A stretch of 64,000 nt of DNA from Mayamaea pseudoterrestris (GCA_027923505.1 BROI01000018.1:372001-436000), one strand, 5' to 3'; numbered from the stretch's first letter, positions 35,337-45,951 are shown. Numbers and translations: made by a program. The notes: generated by a model from the letters alone, not told the origin.

Positions 35337-37784
35337 ATGTCGTCTTCTGAAGCAATCCAATACGAAGTCTTGTACTACAAACGGACGAACAAGGTTCACA
35401 AGAGCAAGGGCGTGTCAAAGTCTGACGGCATTTTGATCATTGATTCAGCCTTGCAAAAGGTGACGCTGCTCCAAGAAACCGATGGATCTAGTAATGCATC
35501 TGGAACAATGAATATTGCATCGAGCAGTAATAAAGATATTGTCAAGCGCGACTTACAGGAAGACGATACCATTGTTTTGGGAGCTTACGAAGTGCAAATT
35601 GTCGGTCGAAGAAACGGAGCAAGCAAGAGCACTATGACACATACATCAAGTCACGTACTGCAAACCACTATGAAACGAACCGCTGTCCCCCTGCAAAAGA
35701 AACCTTCGTTGCTTCAGAGTCGTCCATTAGCGCCACGAGTTGCTCCGCGTCAGCCAATGCCAATCCAGCGAGCCGTTCTTGCACCAAAGCAACCGCAGCA
35801 GCCACCTTTTAGCAAACAATCAAACGCTGACTCGCCTCCAGCAAAAGAACCGCGGCTTTCACAGTCCCGGCCAACAAGCTCAGTCTTCACGACGCGTAAA
35901 TTTCATCCTGTAGCTTCAAGCGTCAGCCGGAAGCGGCCCATTTCGACAGTTTCCACGCAGCAATCAACAACCCTTCAGCAACAATCTGCAATTCTTCCTC
36001 ATATTCCGTTACCAGCGACACTGGCTCGCACGTTACGACCGCATCAAGTCACTGGGGTCGACTTTCTTTGGACTGCCTTGCACGACAAGCGAGGCGCCAT
36101 TTTGGCCGATGAAATGGGCCTCGGAAAAACGCTTCTCACTATTGCACTGATATCCGCCATGCACAAGCAGGAGCGTACAAAGCAATTCATTGTCGTTTGT
36201 CCGTCGTCGCTGGTAAACAACTGGGCCAATGAGTTTGACAAGTGGATTGGCAAGGCTGGGAGTCCCAAGCGCGTTGTCGTGCGCAAGGGTGGCGAGGATG
36301 GCTTGGCGCAAATCAAGGCCTACTGCAGCAAAATGAAGCAAAGTAATACGCTATCGAGTCAAAACGGACAAGTATTGATTATAAGCTATGACTTGTTACG
36401 ACTCAAGGCGGCAGATGAGTTTCAGAGTAGCATGGCGCAGTCATTCAAGCTGCTTATAGTGGATGAAGGACATCGCTTGAAGAACACTGCCGGATCCCTG
36501 ACATTGACGGCGCTCGAGTCGATTCAATGCGATGCCCGACTCTGCATTACGGCTACGCCAATTCAAAACAACTTGTCAGAATTTTTCAAGCTTGCAAACT
36601 TTTGCTGCCCTGGTTGTTTGGGTGATTTGTCCTCGTTTCGCCGCAATTATGAGCGTCCCATTGCCGCGTCAAGCGGACCAAGCGCTTCGCGTCAGCAGCG
36701 AAATGAAGGAGCGGTGCAGTCCATGGAACTCGACCGGATCACCAAGACATTCATGCTGCGCCGCCTGCACAAAAACATTCTTAAAACCATGCTGCCGCCT
36801 CGGAGCGAGTTTCTGGTTTTTTGTCGTCCATCACCGCAGCAAGAAGCTTTATACCAATCCATCACACAAGAGACTCGCATCGACAGTGCCAACGCCGAAG
36901 CTCTTACAAAGCTCACGGCCTTGCGCAAACTTTGCGTCCATCCTGGACTATGCGACGGAGGTGCGAATGCCGATTCGGTCGGTTGGAGTCTCGCTCAATC
37001 CGGCAAACTTGTCGTTGTTGATGCTTTGCTCAATTCCATCCGTACCCATGCTCCCAACGACAAGCTCATTCTTGTGTCAAACTACACTTCTGCTCTCAGC
37101 GTCGTTGAATCTCTCATTCTGCAGCCTCGCGAGTATTCCTACGCACGTCTTGATGGGTCGACAAACGTCCAGGACCGCCAGTCTCTCGTCGACTCCTTCA
37201 ATCGCGCCACTCCCGACCAGCAGTTTTGTTTGTTGTTGAGTTCAAAGGCTGGCGGCGTCGGTTTAAATCTTATCGGAGCGAATCGATTGATTATGCTCGA
37301 CGCCGACTGGAATCCAGCGCTAGATATCCAGGCCTGCGGACGTATCTATCGCCAAGGCCAAACCAAGCCAACATTCATCTATCGCTTCTTCACGTCTGGT
37401 ACAATTGAGGAAGTCATTTACCAGCGCCAGTCCGCCAAGGGAAATTTAGCCAACATGGCTGTCGATGGGAAGGTATCCTCGCTGTCCAAGGGTGGTTTTA
37501 CTAAAGAGGAACTCGCTGATTGCTTCACGCTCAAGCAGAACTGCAGCTGCGACACCAAGCGCAAGCTAGGTAATATTTGGCCCGAGTACACTGGCCCTGA
37601 CAGTCTCGAAACGACAGACTCGGTCTTGCTGGAGCTCGCTGCCAGTGACGACATGAATCAGCGGCTCGGCCACATTCACGAAGTGCAAGAGAATGATCTA
37701 GCTGATCGAGCTATCGAGTCGGACGTGTTGGAACCCGAGTTGGTTAATAATTCCGACAATGAGGAGGAAATGGAGTTTGATTAG
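35337..37784 (+). CDS. RAD54B: RAD54B/Rdh54-type SNF2 DNA translocase
   Basis: SWI2/SNF2 family ATPase of 815 residues in a single exon, probably acting with recombinases in homologous recombination. The N-terminus (YEVLYYKRTNKVHKSKGVSK then a LIIDSALQKVTLL strand) looks like the DUF2439 module seen in Rdh54/RAD54B and ZGRF1, which favours that subfamily over RAD54 itself. A Gln/Pro/Ser-rich linker follows. The motor starts near residue 235 with LRPHQVTGVDFLW. Walker A DEMGLGKT lies at about 258, the DEGH box at about 376, then ITATPIQNNLSEFF, and in the second lobe SSKAGGVGLNLIGANRLIMLD, WNPALDIQACGRIYRQGQ. A Cys-containing tail (CFTLKQNCSCDTKRKLG) also resembles RAD54-family ends. Its 3' end lies 36 bp from the convergent aldolase-like gene. 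Confidence 0.88.
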   Translation: MSSSEAIQYEVLYYKRTNKVHKSKGVSKSDGILIIDSALQKVTLLQETDGSSNASGTMNIASSSNKDIVKRDLQEDDTIVLGAYEVQIVGRRNGASKSTMTHTSSHVLQTTMKRTAVPLQKKPSLLQSRPLAPRVAPRQPMPIQRAVLAPKQPQQPPFSKQSNADSPPAKEPRLSQSRPTSSVFTTRKFHPVASSVSRKRPISTVSTQQSTTLQQQSAILPHIPLPATLARTLRPHQVTGVDFLWTALHDKRGAILADEMGLGKTLLTIALISAMHKQERTKQFIVVCPSSLVNNWANEFDKWIGKAGSPKRVVVRKGGEDGLAQIKAYCSKMKQSNTLSSQNGQVLIISYDLLRLKAADEFQSSMAQSFKLLIVDEGHRLKNTAGSLTLTALESIQCDARLCITATPIQNNLSEFFKLANFCCPGCLGDLSSFRRNYERPIAASSGPSASRQQRNEGAVQSMELDRITKTFMLRRLHKNILKTMLPPRSEFLVFCRPSPQQEALYQSITQETRIDSANAEALTKLTALRKLCVHPGLCDGGANADSVGWSLAQSGKLVVVDALLNSIRTHAPNDKLILVSNYTSALSVVESLILQPREYSYARLDGSTNVQDRQSLVDSFNRATPDQQFCLLLSSKAGGVGLNLIGANRLIMLDADWNPALDIQACGRIYRQGQTKPTFIYRFFTSGTIEEVIYQRQSAKGNLANMAVDGKVSSLSKGGFTKEELADCFTLKQNCSCDTKRKLGNIWPEYTGPDSLETTDSVLLELAASDDMNQRLGHIHEVQENDLADRAIESDVLEPELVNNSDNEEEMEFD

Positions 37785-37820
37785 AGACAACTTGATGTTC
37801 TAGTATGCTCATATGAAGAC

Positions 37821-39164
37821 TCATTCTTTCAAAGTAAACACATCGTCGCTTTTTTGTAACTCAATCGCCAAAGCTTTCCAGCCTTGTTTAAACTTTTCAT
37901 TTGGTATGCCACCGTTGTACTCGCCCATGCTCCATTCAAAGTAGGATCGAAATCCTGCTCGCCAAGCAGGATGGTCTGTTGCCACGGGACGGACGCGTCG
38001 AAGCACTTCAATTCCAGTTTGCTCCTGTACTCGTTGCAGGGCGTGGTGGCATGTATCGACCGACTGCTTCAAGTAACCATGAATCATGTTTGTTTCAGGC
38101 GAAAGTGGATCAAACGTGACGATGCAGTTGATCGTTGCATCGGCCTGTAGTTCGGCAACAATTGCAGCTAGTTTGTTTCTCTTGTCCACAAACGAAAGCA
38201 GCTGCACATCTTCAGCATCATCAAGCCTCTTTTGCAACAACCAATTGCGTCGATATCCAGCCCAGCCCGACGCAGCATAGGGCATGAGCGTATACAAATT
38301 TCCACCAAACCGCCGTAGCCACACTCTTGCTTGTCTACAAAATTCATGCGATCCCAACAGCATGGCACCCGACATGCCGCCGAGTCCCTTGTAGAATGAT
38401 ATATAGACTGAATCGAATGGCTCTGTCAATTGAGCCAGTGTCAAGTCGTTGTAGAATGCTTGCGCTTCAAATATGCGCGCGCCATCAGCGTGAAAGGCGA
38501 TTCCACGTGCTCGACAAAGTTCGTCCATGCGACAGATATCCTGCCACGTGGTACACTTGCCGCCCAACTCGCGATGCGGAAGCTCCAGTATCAGCATCGA
38601 AACGTCATGCTGCTGCTGCAGTTTGTCAAGCGTCGATTCGACTTGAGCGTAGCTCATTGGCTGTGAAAAGGCGCCACATATATCGCTTTGAATGACGACA
38701 GCGTCCATGTTGAGCAGCTCCTTGTAACCGTCTTGCTCATGCAGCAGCAAGTGACTTGATGAATGACATGCAAAGCTTTTTGTTGATGACTTCGTCAGTG
38801 TGGATTGCTGCTTTTCATCGCAAGACTGCTGATGGATGAGTAACGCAATCGACTGCGCCATGACACCCGACGGCATAAAGACGGCATCGTCCTTTTCAAA
38901 CTCGATTGCTAATTCTCTTTCAAATGTCCGCAACCAACTAGTCGTATCAGACTTGCCGGCGTCGCCGTTTGCTTGGTCAAAGTCGCCGTAAACGTCCCAC
39001 GTTGTCAAACCAAGTTGTTCGCAGTCTTGCGCCAGCTGCGTAAGCGTTTGCGCTGGAGACAGTTCCGGGTGCTGCGTCTGAAGCGATACTTTGGGTAATC
39101 TAGAGGTTTGATGACTTGCACCAGTGCTAGTGGCGAGCAAAAGTGAGAGTAGCGCCTGCATCAT
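37821..39164 (-). CDS. Threonine-aldolase-like PLP enzyme with signal peptide
   Basis: Fold-type I pyridoxal-phosphate enzyme of the beta-eliminating lyase/L-threonine aldolase family, 447 residues in one exon. Threonine aldolases split threonine into glycine and acetaldehyde. Visible family features: the cofactor-cradling VFMPSGVMAQ stretch near residue 98, LELPHRELGG, the HADGARIFEAQAF segment with the PLP-ring aspartate, and the Schiff-base lysine in ISFYKGLGGMSGAML. The N-terminus begins MMQALLSLLLATSTGAS, a hydrophobic leader that suggests entry into the secretory route; the family is usually cytosolic or mitochondrial. The protein is somewhat longer than typical threonine aldolases because of this leader and a Gln/Ser-rich insert after residue 110. 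Substrate is inferred from family only. Confidence 0.85.
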   Translation of the reverse strand: MMQALLSLLLATSTGASHQTSRLPKVSLQTQHPELSPAQTLTQLAQDCEQLGLTTWDVYGDFDQANGDAGKSDTTSWLRTFERELAIEFEKDDAVFMPSGVMAQSIALLIHQQSCDEKQQSTLTKSSTKSFACHSSSHLLLHEQDGYKELLNMDAVVIQSDICGAFSQPMSYAQVESTLDKLQQQHDVSMLILELPHRELGGKCTTWQDICRMDELCRARGIAFHADGARIFEAQAFYNDLTLAQLTEPFDSVYISFYKGLGGMSGAMLLGSHEFCRQARVWLRRFGGNLYTLMPYAASGWAGYRRNWLLQKRLDDAEDVQLLSFVDKRNKLAAIVAELQADATINCIVTFDPLSPETNMIHGYLKQSVDTCHHALQRVQEQTGIEVLRRVRPVATDHPAWRAGFRSYFEWSMGEYNGGIPNEKFKQGWKALAIELQKSDDVFTLKE

Positions 39165-39612
39165 GCCAAGGAAAAACGGCGGAACGGATCATGGCGATGG
39201 CGCGATCGAGGAAGGTGGAAGCTGGCGAAGTTGAGTACCGCTATGATTCATGGCGTCATTGGATCTTGCGAAACGCAGAAAGAGAACATGACGTGCACTG
39301 TGACATTTTGTGTACATGAGAATGCCTCGAGTCTTTCTTGTCTTGCCCACACGAGTCTTTCGTCGTCATGGTGGCAGACGACGCCTTCACTTGATAAGCA
39401 GTCTAAACAAAGAGGAGAGACTTGATGCTAATTGCAAGGAAGTGACTCGTCTCTTGCGAAATAGACGAGAAATATCCTAGATCTAATAAGGAGAAGCGAG
39501 TTACTATCTCTTCGCCGCCATCGTTTCTTTCGGCTCGCACCACTTCAGCAAAACACGTCTAACATCATTCGACGGCACGACTAACAATCAACGATAACCT
39601 GCATTACCTATC
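39165..39612. other. Divergent upstream region
   Basis: About 450 bp between the aldolase-like gene and the 1694-residue repeat protein. The pyrimidine-rich stretch TCTCTTCGCCGCCATCG near 39510, some 100 bp before the downstream ATG, may mark a transcription start. Nothing else recognised. Confidence 0.45.
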
Positions 39613-42600
39613 ATGCCGCCTCCAGTGACCCAAGCAATCAGTCATCAGCCGCAGGAGCGAAGACCTAGTGCACCAGCCGGTGCCGCCGCCATGTCATCCT
39701 CCGCCACCTTCCAACGCTTGGGTGGCGTCATGGCGACTCGTCGGGTTCGGACAATGACTCCAGCGGAGACCATTATAAGCAGCAGCAGTACGCAACGACC
39801 AGCATGGATGGACGACTTGAAGCGAACCGTCAAGCAGCGCAAGGCGGATGGTACGCTGTGGCAGCAGTCGCAGGAAAGCATGACACTATCGCCGCCGCAG
39901 TCGCGTCCGGAGTTCATCAAGGAATTGAAAAAGGCTGTTCCACGCGATCAACAGTCGCAGGAACTGGCGGAATGGAAGATGGAGCAGCAAAAGAGTTTAC
40001 TGGTGAATGGAGACGATGGAGACTTGCCAGTCTGGAAGCGAAACCTGATGTTACAAAAGCAGCAATCATCGCCCAAGAAACCAGTAAATGGCAGCAACAA
40101 CAATCACAAAATACGTTTCAATCTACCAAGCACAGAAGATAAGTCGCAAGACAATCATGACGACGACGACGACGACGACAATAGCTCTGTCACAGATTCA
40201 CTCGCCGGCAAGCCTGAATTCATTCGCAAGCAGCGCAAAATGAATTTTCGCAAGGAGGAAGCCATACTGGAGGCTTGCGGCAAGCTTGACGTTGACGCGC
40301 AGCAGCAAATTAACCTTTTGCTCCGAGAAAACTTGGCAACCAAGGTCAAGCACTACAATCAAGCGACGAATGAGATTCGCATTGTGCGACAAACGCCAGC
40401 AGCGTATCAACAAGGCTTGTACAAGGCGGATGGGAGTGGTGATCAAACGAATGATGACAGTGATTCCGAAACGGACGATCCAGAGTTTATACGAGCGCAG
40501 CATGAACTCAAGGATCCAAGTCAACGAGTCATTTACACGTCGTCCTTGCCTCAGCAGCAGTCGACAAGAGCAACGGCGAGTCGTCGCCCTCAAACACCTC
40601 CAACATCAGCCTCGAAAACTACGCAACAATATACCGAGCAATCCACTCATTCACCAATCAACTCACCTCGAAGAGCGCAACCAACGTCTTATCAACAGTC
40701 ACTTATACTCAAGTTTCGACAAATTCTGGCCGGCAAGCTTGACGAAGTCACACGCACGCAGGTGGAGGCGCTGCTCATTGAAGCCTTGGTGGAGGAAGCT
40801 GTACTGCGTGACCATGTGGACGACTTTGACGAAGAAGAGCACGAGCCAGTTTCCGCCATGCGCAAAGTGGTACAGGTATCAACATCGACTGGGTCGCTTT
40901 CGTCGCTGTCAACCAACAAATCCATGCCGCAGCAGCAGTCATCCATGCTGGAGCAAAAACTACTTGCTGGCAGCAAGCAAGCCAAGCGGCAGCAACAACA
41001 AGTTGAGCTTGACATGGATGATGACGAGTCACTTGCCGGCAAGCCGGAATTTTTGCGAAAGTTTCGAAAAATGAATTTTGCAAAAAACGAGCATGTTTTG
41101 GAAGCGAGTGGATGCAATTTTATGGGAATGAGCGACGCACTCATGGATGAGGCAAACAAAATAACTGCTACTACTTTGGCTGCAAGCAATGAAGCGCCGA
41201 CTATTGCTTCGGCAAAGATTGTGCCCAAATCGGTAACCGCACAGCCTTTGGTGGCAAAAAGCAAATGGACGCCACCGGCAAAGGTTGACAACAAGCCTGT
41301 GGTTACCGTTGCTTCGGCTCCGTCAAAGGTGCAAACACCTGTAGCACCTAGTAACGGAACTGTTAGCGCGTCGGACACAAAGCCAGAATTTTTGCGAAAG
41401 TTTGACAAGATGAATTTCAAAAAGGATGAAACAGTTTTGGAAACCAGCGGGAAACGAGAATTTATGCAGTTTACATCGATTGGAGAGTCAATAACCGGCA
41501 GCCTGACTACATCAGTGTCTACCACGTTTGTCGCCAAGGCGAATGCAATTGCTGCAGATTATGAAAAGGAGATTGACATGAATGATTTCTTATTCAATCG
41601 AGACGACATGAATTGCTCTAGCCACAATGAAGCTGCAGAGTATATCAAGGCACGGACACTGCAGGCGTTGACTGAGGACGAAGCGTTGGATGAAGCGGAA
41701 CGAAAATTGGCGACGGAACAACTGGAGATGCTGCTAGCTACCAGAAGCTCGCCGGAAACGAAGACAGATACAATTGATAATGCCAAGACGGAAAACGAAC
41801 CGGAATGGCGGCTCAAGTTTCGTCAAATGAAGTTCCGCAAGGAAAATGAGACACTTGCAGATTCAGGCACGAATCATAAAAGCTTCAATAAAAACTCTGC
41901 AGACGTAAAATCTATTACGAGAAGAGAAAATGGGTTACAGAATCCGGTCAAGCATATTGCGCCACCGGCAAAGCCCGTCAATGCAACGGTTGAACATATT
42001 ATGATGGTTGAAACAACGACGACAGTCGCCGCGACGACGATCTCGTCGTCTTGTCCAAGTCAGCAACAATCTGCGATACCCTCCAGTCCAATTTGTCAGA
42101 ACCCAAGTTTGCCTAGGAGTCTTTCCGTTTCCGACGGCAAGCCTGAATGGATGAAAAAGTTTCAATCAATGCAATTCAACAAAGACGAAACAGTTCTCGT
42201 AGCCGGAGGAGTATCATCCAGTACAATCGTCGATAATTTAAGTGTAAAGGAACCTGCCAGCGAAGCCGTTTCGACAAATGTGGAAGATAGTTCGACAAAA
42301 CTACTTCATTTAGTGCAAAAAGAAGTGGCGGTGGACGTGAATAATACACAGCCTCACATTGATACTATTGCGATGGCTGGGATGTCGACTGGCAATGACG
42401 CACAATTAACAAGCAACCGCAAGGAAGATAATGGCTCGAGAGAACAAACATTAATGTTTAAAAGTGATGAATTTGCTTTGCCAATTGTTGCTGAACCGCA
42501 AACAACATGTGCAGGGCAAGATGACAGGCCGCCGAGCAGTAATGTCGTGAATGTAGCGAAGGCACCTGACACGTTGGTCAAAAGTAAGCCCCCGGTCATG

Positions 42601-44697
42601 TCAGAAGCTATGGAGCTCGCAACAGTCGAAATCAATGACGAAGACGACGAGCATATAAACGAGCGAAAGGAAGCGGACAACGACGATTTTTTCAATGGGC
42701 AAGCGTTTGCACCAGAATTGAATGTATTTGAAAGTAATGCTGCCGTAGAGCTTGACGCTTTTGCTTCATTCGACGATGCTGCTGCTGATTTCGGTTCCTT
42801 TGGTAAGCCAGAAGCGCCCATTGCAGTTGACGACGCGATTCAAACTGTGAATGGGTTTGCAGACTTGAAGATCATTGACGGAGGAGATAAAATATCTTTC
42901 ACTGCAGAAAAAGTTGATATTGAACCTCGTAAATCGTCGCCTAAAACAGAGACTCCGGGTACTCATTTGAGTGAGCGGATGAAGAAAGACGAGAGGGTTG
43001 CTGAGCGAAAGAATGCGCCCAGGTCGTCGCGATCTGTTTCTTCGGTATCTGACAAACATGGCACGAAGTCTAGCTCCTTTAGAAGCGAACGACGAGAAAA
43101 TGAAAATTGCTCGCCGCCAAGAACCGGTCGCAATAATTCACCTTCCGCTTCACAGCGAAAGGCCGAGACGGACAAATCGCGCCGTCGATCCTCAAATGGC
43201 TCTGATCATCGTCTACAACAAGAAGGTAAGCGCGAACGACGCTCCTCAAGAGCGGGAACTGAGTCACGCGAGCGGAGAATGTCGCGATCAGGGAATGAGC
43301 ATTCTTGTGATCGCATGAAACCAGATGTCGACAAGGCGAGGCGTGATTACGGAAAATCACGCGCTACCAGCAGTCGGCGGCTGTCGATGGATGACAAGAC
43401 GACATGCTCTCGCTCGTCTGGAGAATCTCGAACTTCATTTGGGTCGAGAGAAGCTGCCACTGATGATAAAAATAGGCATCTAACACGCAAGCCTTCAGCG
43501 AGCGATAGGGATTCTGTGGATACACGGTCACGGGACGATAGAGGGAAGGGCAATGAGCGCTCCGACCGATCCTCAAAAGATCGAGACGACAGACGGCGGA
43601 GAGGCAAAGACGATCGATCCGTGAGAAGTAGGGATGAACAATCAGTAAAGAGCAAAGACAGTCATGGCAATAGCGGTCGGGATTCCAATCAAACTTCACC
43701 AAGCTTCAGAAAGTCATCAAGAAAAATGAAACGAGCTAGCAGTAATGGAACATTGACCGGAATGCCTTTAGTATTGGAAGGACCTTTCGAAGGCAGCGAT
43801 AGAAAGCAAGAGACTAAAGTCGGAGAAGGCGATACAGCGGGCGTTAATGCACCTGTCGAAGCATCACGACAGAAGTCCGGAAAGATGCAACCGAAGGACA
43901 CCGCCGAGTTTATGAAACTGCTCCACATGAGTGTTAACGATCTTTCTAGCAAGAAGAAGGTGGACAATCACCGGGGATCTCGATCCAAAGGCGTTACAGC
44001 ATCCGCGAGAACAGACCGGAAGAAGCTCCACTCAAAAGATAAGATTGCTGATGTTTCAATGCCTGTCCTTCCAATGGACTTCACAGAGTTTGACGACAAC
44101 GATGACGCGCGGGGCAACGAAGGTACCCCATTCGACGACGATCCTTGGGAAGATGCTGGAGGAAAGGGATCTGGGAACGATTTTGACGAGTTTGACTTCG
44201 ATGACGGTTTTGCCAAAGCACGTGACAATGAAGAATCCGAAACGCGCAGCGAAGGATTCAACACTCTCCACATGTCTGCAACTTCTGAGATATTTATCGA
44301 CCCCTCGCAACTGACCCGCACAACCATGACACCAGTTACAAAAGTCATTAAAGTCGGTGGCTTTGATACTGATGGATTTGACTTTTCTCCCTCTGGTGTT
44401 AGTATGAGTTCGGATAAGGAGCCACCTTCGCGCCGCGTCGCGAGGAGTCGCTCCATCGACATGTCCCCTGTTATTGCGGACGATAACATAGTCCGCAAAG
44501 GTCGAAGATCGAGCGGACTGATGAATAGCATGTCGGCGTTTGAATCTGCCTCCACAGCCGAATTCACGGTCACCAAAGCATCGGCTCGTGGAAGACCGGA
44601 CAATTCACCAGGACCGAAATCGGACAAGAAATCGCGAAATAAGAACAGGAAGAAGAAGGAAACGGTCTTTGATACATATGACTGGACCGTATCGTAA
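39613..44697 (+). CDS. Large disordered protein with five novel motif repeats
   Basis: Uninterrupted frame of 1694 residues; I do not recognise the family. It is rich in Ser, Asp, Glu, Lys and Gln and looks mostly disordered. Five copies of a ~27-residue motif, roughly [GT]KPE[FW]-x4-F-x-[KQ]M-x-F-x-K-[DE]E-x-[VIA]L-x-[AT][SG]G, lie near residues 198, 475, 590, 730 and 843. The N-terminal 150 residues carry a related simpler pattern (RPAWMDDLKR, RPEFIKELKK, LPVWKRNL). Residues ~1100-1400 form a highly charged Arg/Ser/Asp region (RSRDDRGKGNERSDRSSKDR). Next come acidic stretches with DFTEFDDNDDA and DDPWEDAG, and a basic end (KKSRNKNRKKKETVFDTYDWTVS). Plausible roles are a scaffold, or a cytoskeletal or trafficking adaptor binding through the repeats; this is speculation. 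Transcription from the ATG at 39613 fits its own 5' spacer. Confidence 0.85.
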   Translation: MPPPVTQAISHQPQERRPSAPAGAAAMSSSATFQRLGGVMATRRVRTMTPAETIISSSSTQRPAWMDDLKRTVKQRKADGTLWQQSQESMTLSPPQSRPEFIKELKKAVPRDQQSQELAEWKMEQQKSLLVNGDDGDLPVWKRNLMLQKQQSSPKKPVNGSNNNHKIRFNLPSTEDKSQDNHDDDDDDDNSSVTDSLAGKPEFIRKQRKMNFRKEEAILEACGKLDVDAQQQINLLLRENLATKVKHYNQATNEIRIVRQTPAAYQQGLYKADGSGDQTNDDSDSETDDPEFIRAQHELKDPSQRVIYTSSLPQQQSTRATASRRPQTPPTSASKTTQQYTEQSTHSPINSPRRAQPTSYQQSLILKFRQILAGKLDEVTRTQVEALLIEALVEEAVLRDHVDDFDEEEHEPVSAMRKVVQVSTSTGSLSSLSTNKSMPQQQSSMLEQKLLAGSKQAKRQQQQVELDMDDDESLAGKPEFLRKFRKMNFAKNEHVLEASGCNFMGMSDALMDEANKITATTLAASNEAPTIASAKIVPKSVTAQPLVAKSKWTPPAKVDNKPVVTVASAPSKVQTPVAPSNGTVSASDTKPEFLRKFDKMNFKKDETVLETSGKREFMQFTSIGESITGSLTTSVSTTFVAKANAIAADYEKEIDMNDFLFNRDDMNCSSHNEAAEYIKARTLQALTEDEALDEAERKLATEQLEMLLATRSSPETKTDTIDNAKTENEPEWRLKFRQMKFRKENETLADSGTNHKSFNKNSADVKSITRRENGLQNPVKHIAPPAKPVNATVEHIMMVETTTTVAATTISSSCPSQQQSAIPSSPICQNPSLPRSLSVSDGKPEWMKKFQSMQFNKDETVLVAGGVSSSTIVDNLSVKEPASEAVSTNVEDSSTKLLHLVQKEVAVDVNNTQPHIDTIAMAGMSTGNDAQLTSNRKEDNGSREQTLMFKSDEFALPIVAEPQTTCAGQDDRPPSSNVVNVAKAPDTLVKSKPPVMSEAMELATVEINDEDDEHINERKEADNDDFFNGQAFAPELNVFESNAAVELDAFASFDDAAADFGSFGKPEAPIAVDDAIQTVNGFADLKIIDGGDKISFTAEKVDIEPRKSSPKTETPGTHLSERMKKDERVAERKNAPRSSRSVSSVSDKHGTKSSSFRSERRENENCSPPRTGRNNSPSASQRKAETDKSRRRSSNGSDHRLQQEGKRERRSSRAGTESRERRMSRSGNEHSCDRMKPDVDKARRDYGKSRATSSRRLSMDDKTTCSRSSGESRTSFGSREAATDDKNRHLTRKPSASDRDSVDTRSRDDRGKGNERSDRSSKDRDDRRRRGKDDRSVRSRDEQSVKSKDSHGNSGRDSNQTSPSFRKSSRKMKRASSNGTLTGMPLVLEGPFEGSDRKQETKVGEGDTAGVNAPVEASRQKSGKMQPKDTAEFMKLLHMSVNDLSSKKKVDNHRGSRSKGVTASARTDRKKLHSKDKIADVSMPVLPMDFTEFDDNDDARGNEGTPFDDDPWEDAGGKGSGNDFDEFDFDDGFAKARDNEESETRSEGFNTLHMSATSEIFIDPSQLTRTTMTPVTKVIKVGGFDTDGFDFSPSGVSMSSDKEPPSRRVARSRSIDMSPVIADDNIVRKGRRSSGLMNSMSAFESASTAEFTVTKASARGRPDNSPGPKSDKKSRNKNRKKKETVFDTYDWTVS

Positions 44698-45056
44698 GCT
44701 TCATTGAACGAATGACCGGATTGCTTTTGTACTAGTACGAACAGCAACAAGTCGCAGAAGCACTGCCTAGTATGACCTGTTAGGTCGGACCTCAATGGAG
44801 CTGCATCTGATGTATGTACTGGTATTCTTCTCGTCCCTATCGTTTGACGATGGTATGCATAGTGCTCATTAATGAGCAGCAGAAGTGCGTCGAGCGGAAG
44901 GCAGCATTTCAACATCGCCAAAATGTGTCGCATCGAAACCCCAAGCAGTAACGATGCGACGCGAGCGGTTTGCCCATCGGCGCAAGTCGCGACCATGACC
45001 GCACACCCTTGATGGTGCCGCTGATTTCTGTCCGACTCGTCTCCTAGCTTCTTATC
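44698..45056. other. Intergenic, no gene recognised
   Basis: A 360-bp spacer between the large repeat protein and the first CHCH gene. A minus-strand frame crosses it and runs antisense into the large gene; I regard that as chance. Confidence 0.5.
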
Positions 45057-45614
45057 ATGGTTGTTCCACAACGTAGCGGAGAAATTGAAGCAGAGTCTTA
45101 TGTACGTGAAATGCAAAGCTTTGAGGACGCACAATGCCATGGTTTCACTTGCTGCTTGAACTTTCGTACGTTTGGAGTTCAGTATCGCTCACTAATTTTC
45201 AACTTTTCATTATGGGCAGATTACGAAAATAACATGCGCCGATCTTATATACGACTTTAATGCTAAGAAAGCCGAGGGGAAGGGACCGGAGTATTCGCTG
45301 GAGCTTGCGATAAAAGTACGTGTTTGTAGGCAATTTGCAAGACACCTGTATATGTAGTTGAATCTCGCAGAAAGAGTTAACGGCGACATATCTTACGTTC
45401 AATTCTTTATTTTGTCTCTCAACTCACTTACTGATGTATACAGGTTAGCGATTGTATCCTTTTGAGCAACGAAAGAGTCAAGGACTCGCCCTGCGAAGAA
45501 ATTCGTCAATCATACATGGAATGTCGAAAGCAGCATCGCATTAGGGGTCCCTGCCGTCAACTGGGATTGATGTTAGAAGAATGCGTTGCCAAGCATGTTG
45601 GAAGACTAGACTGA
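45057..45614 (+). CDS. Twin CX9C (CHCH) protein, copy 1
   Basis: Small three-exon gene: 45057-45101, 45220-45315 and 45444-45614, all phase 0, with introns of 118 and 128 bp and good GT/AG ends (GTACGT-GGGCAG, GTACGT-TACAG). The product is 103 residues. The C-terminal half has the twin CX9C signature: the Cys of SPCEEIRQSYMEC spaced nine residues apart, then GPCRQLGLMLEEC, again nine apart. This is the coiled-coil-helix-coiled-coil-helix fold of proteins oxidised by Mia40/Erv1 in the mitochondrial intermembrane space, many of them cytochrome oxidase assembly factors. There is no classic presequence, as is usual for this class. A paralogue with identical exon phases lies at 52677-53220, which supports the model strongly. 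The precise family member is unknown. Confidence 0.85.
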
Positions 45615-45951
45615 TTGACACGGACGCAGAGACTTGGCTCGACGCTCAAGCCACGTTACACTCGAGAATTGTTTTAGTCACAATGTTAATACAGTAGACC
45701 TTAACTTGCACTCGTAAAGTAAGCGGCGATTTACAGCTGCAATATCTACCGTAAGCTTCGTCTGGTTTGCATGAAGTTCATATAACTTTGATTGCCTCGT
45801 TACGCTGGCGTGTCTGGCGAAGGCGTTGAAAGAAGGAGGAGAGAGGAAGAGCGTTGCCTCAACACCTTGCTATCCAGGCCAGACAATATCGTAATTAAAA
45901 CGTAGTTTGCGTTCTATATATGCAATCGCCTTACATTATCGTATAATCTAT
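45615..45951. other. Convergent 3' spacer
   Basis: A 340-bp spacer between CHCH copy 1 and the secreted repeat protein, which point at each other. It contains a GAAAGAAGGAGGAGAGAGGA purine run near 45827 and AT-rich sequence around 45895-45950, probably 3' ends. No gene seen. Confidence 0.45.

Noticed and set aside
40692-41537. Minus-strand frame of 281 codons
   Set aside because: Antisense within the large repeat protein, low complexity, no family features.
43968-45140. Minus-strand frame of 390 codons
   Set aside because: It lies antisense to the 3' end of the 1694-residue gene, shares its codon periodicity, and has no recognisable domain.
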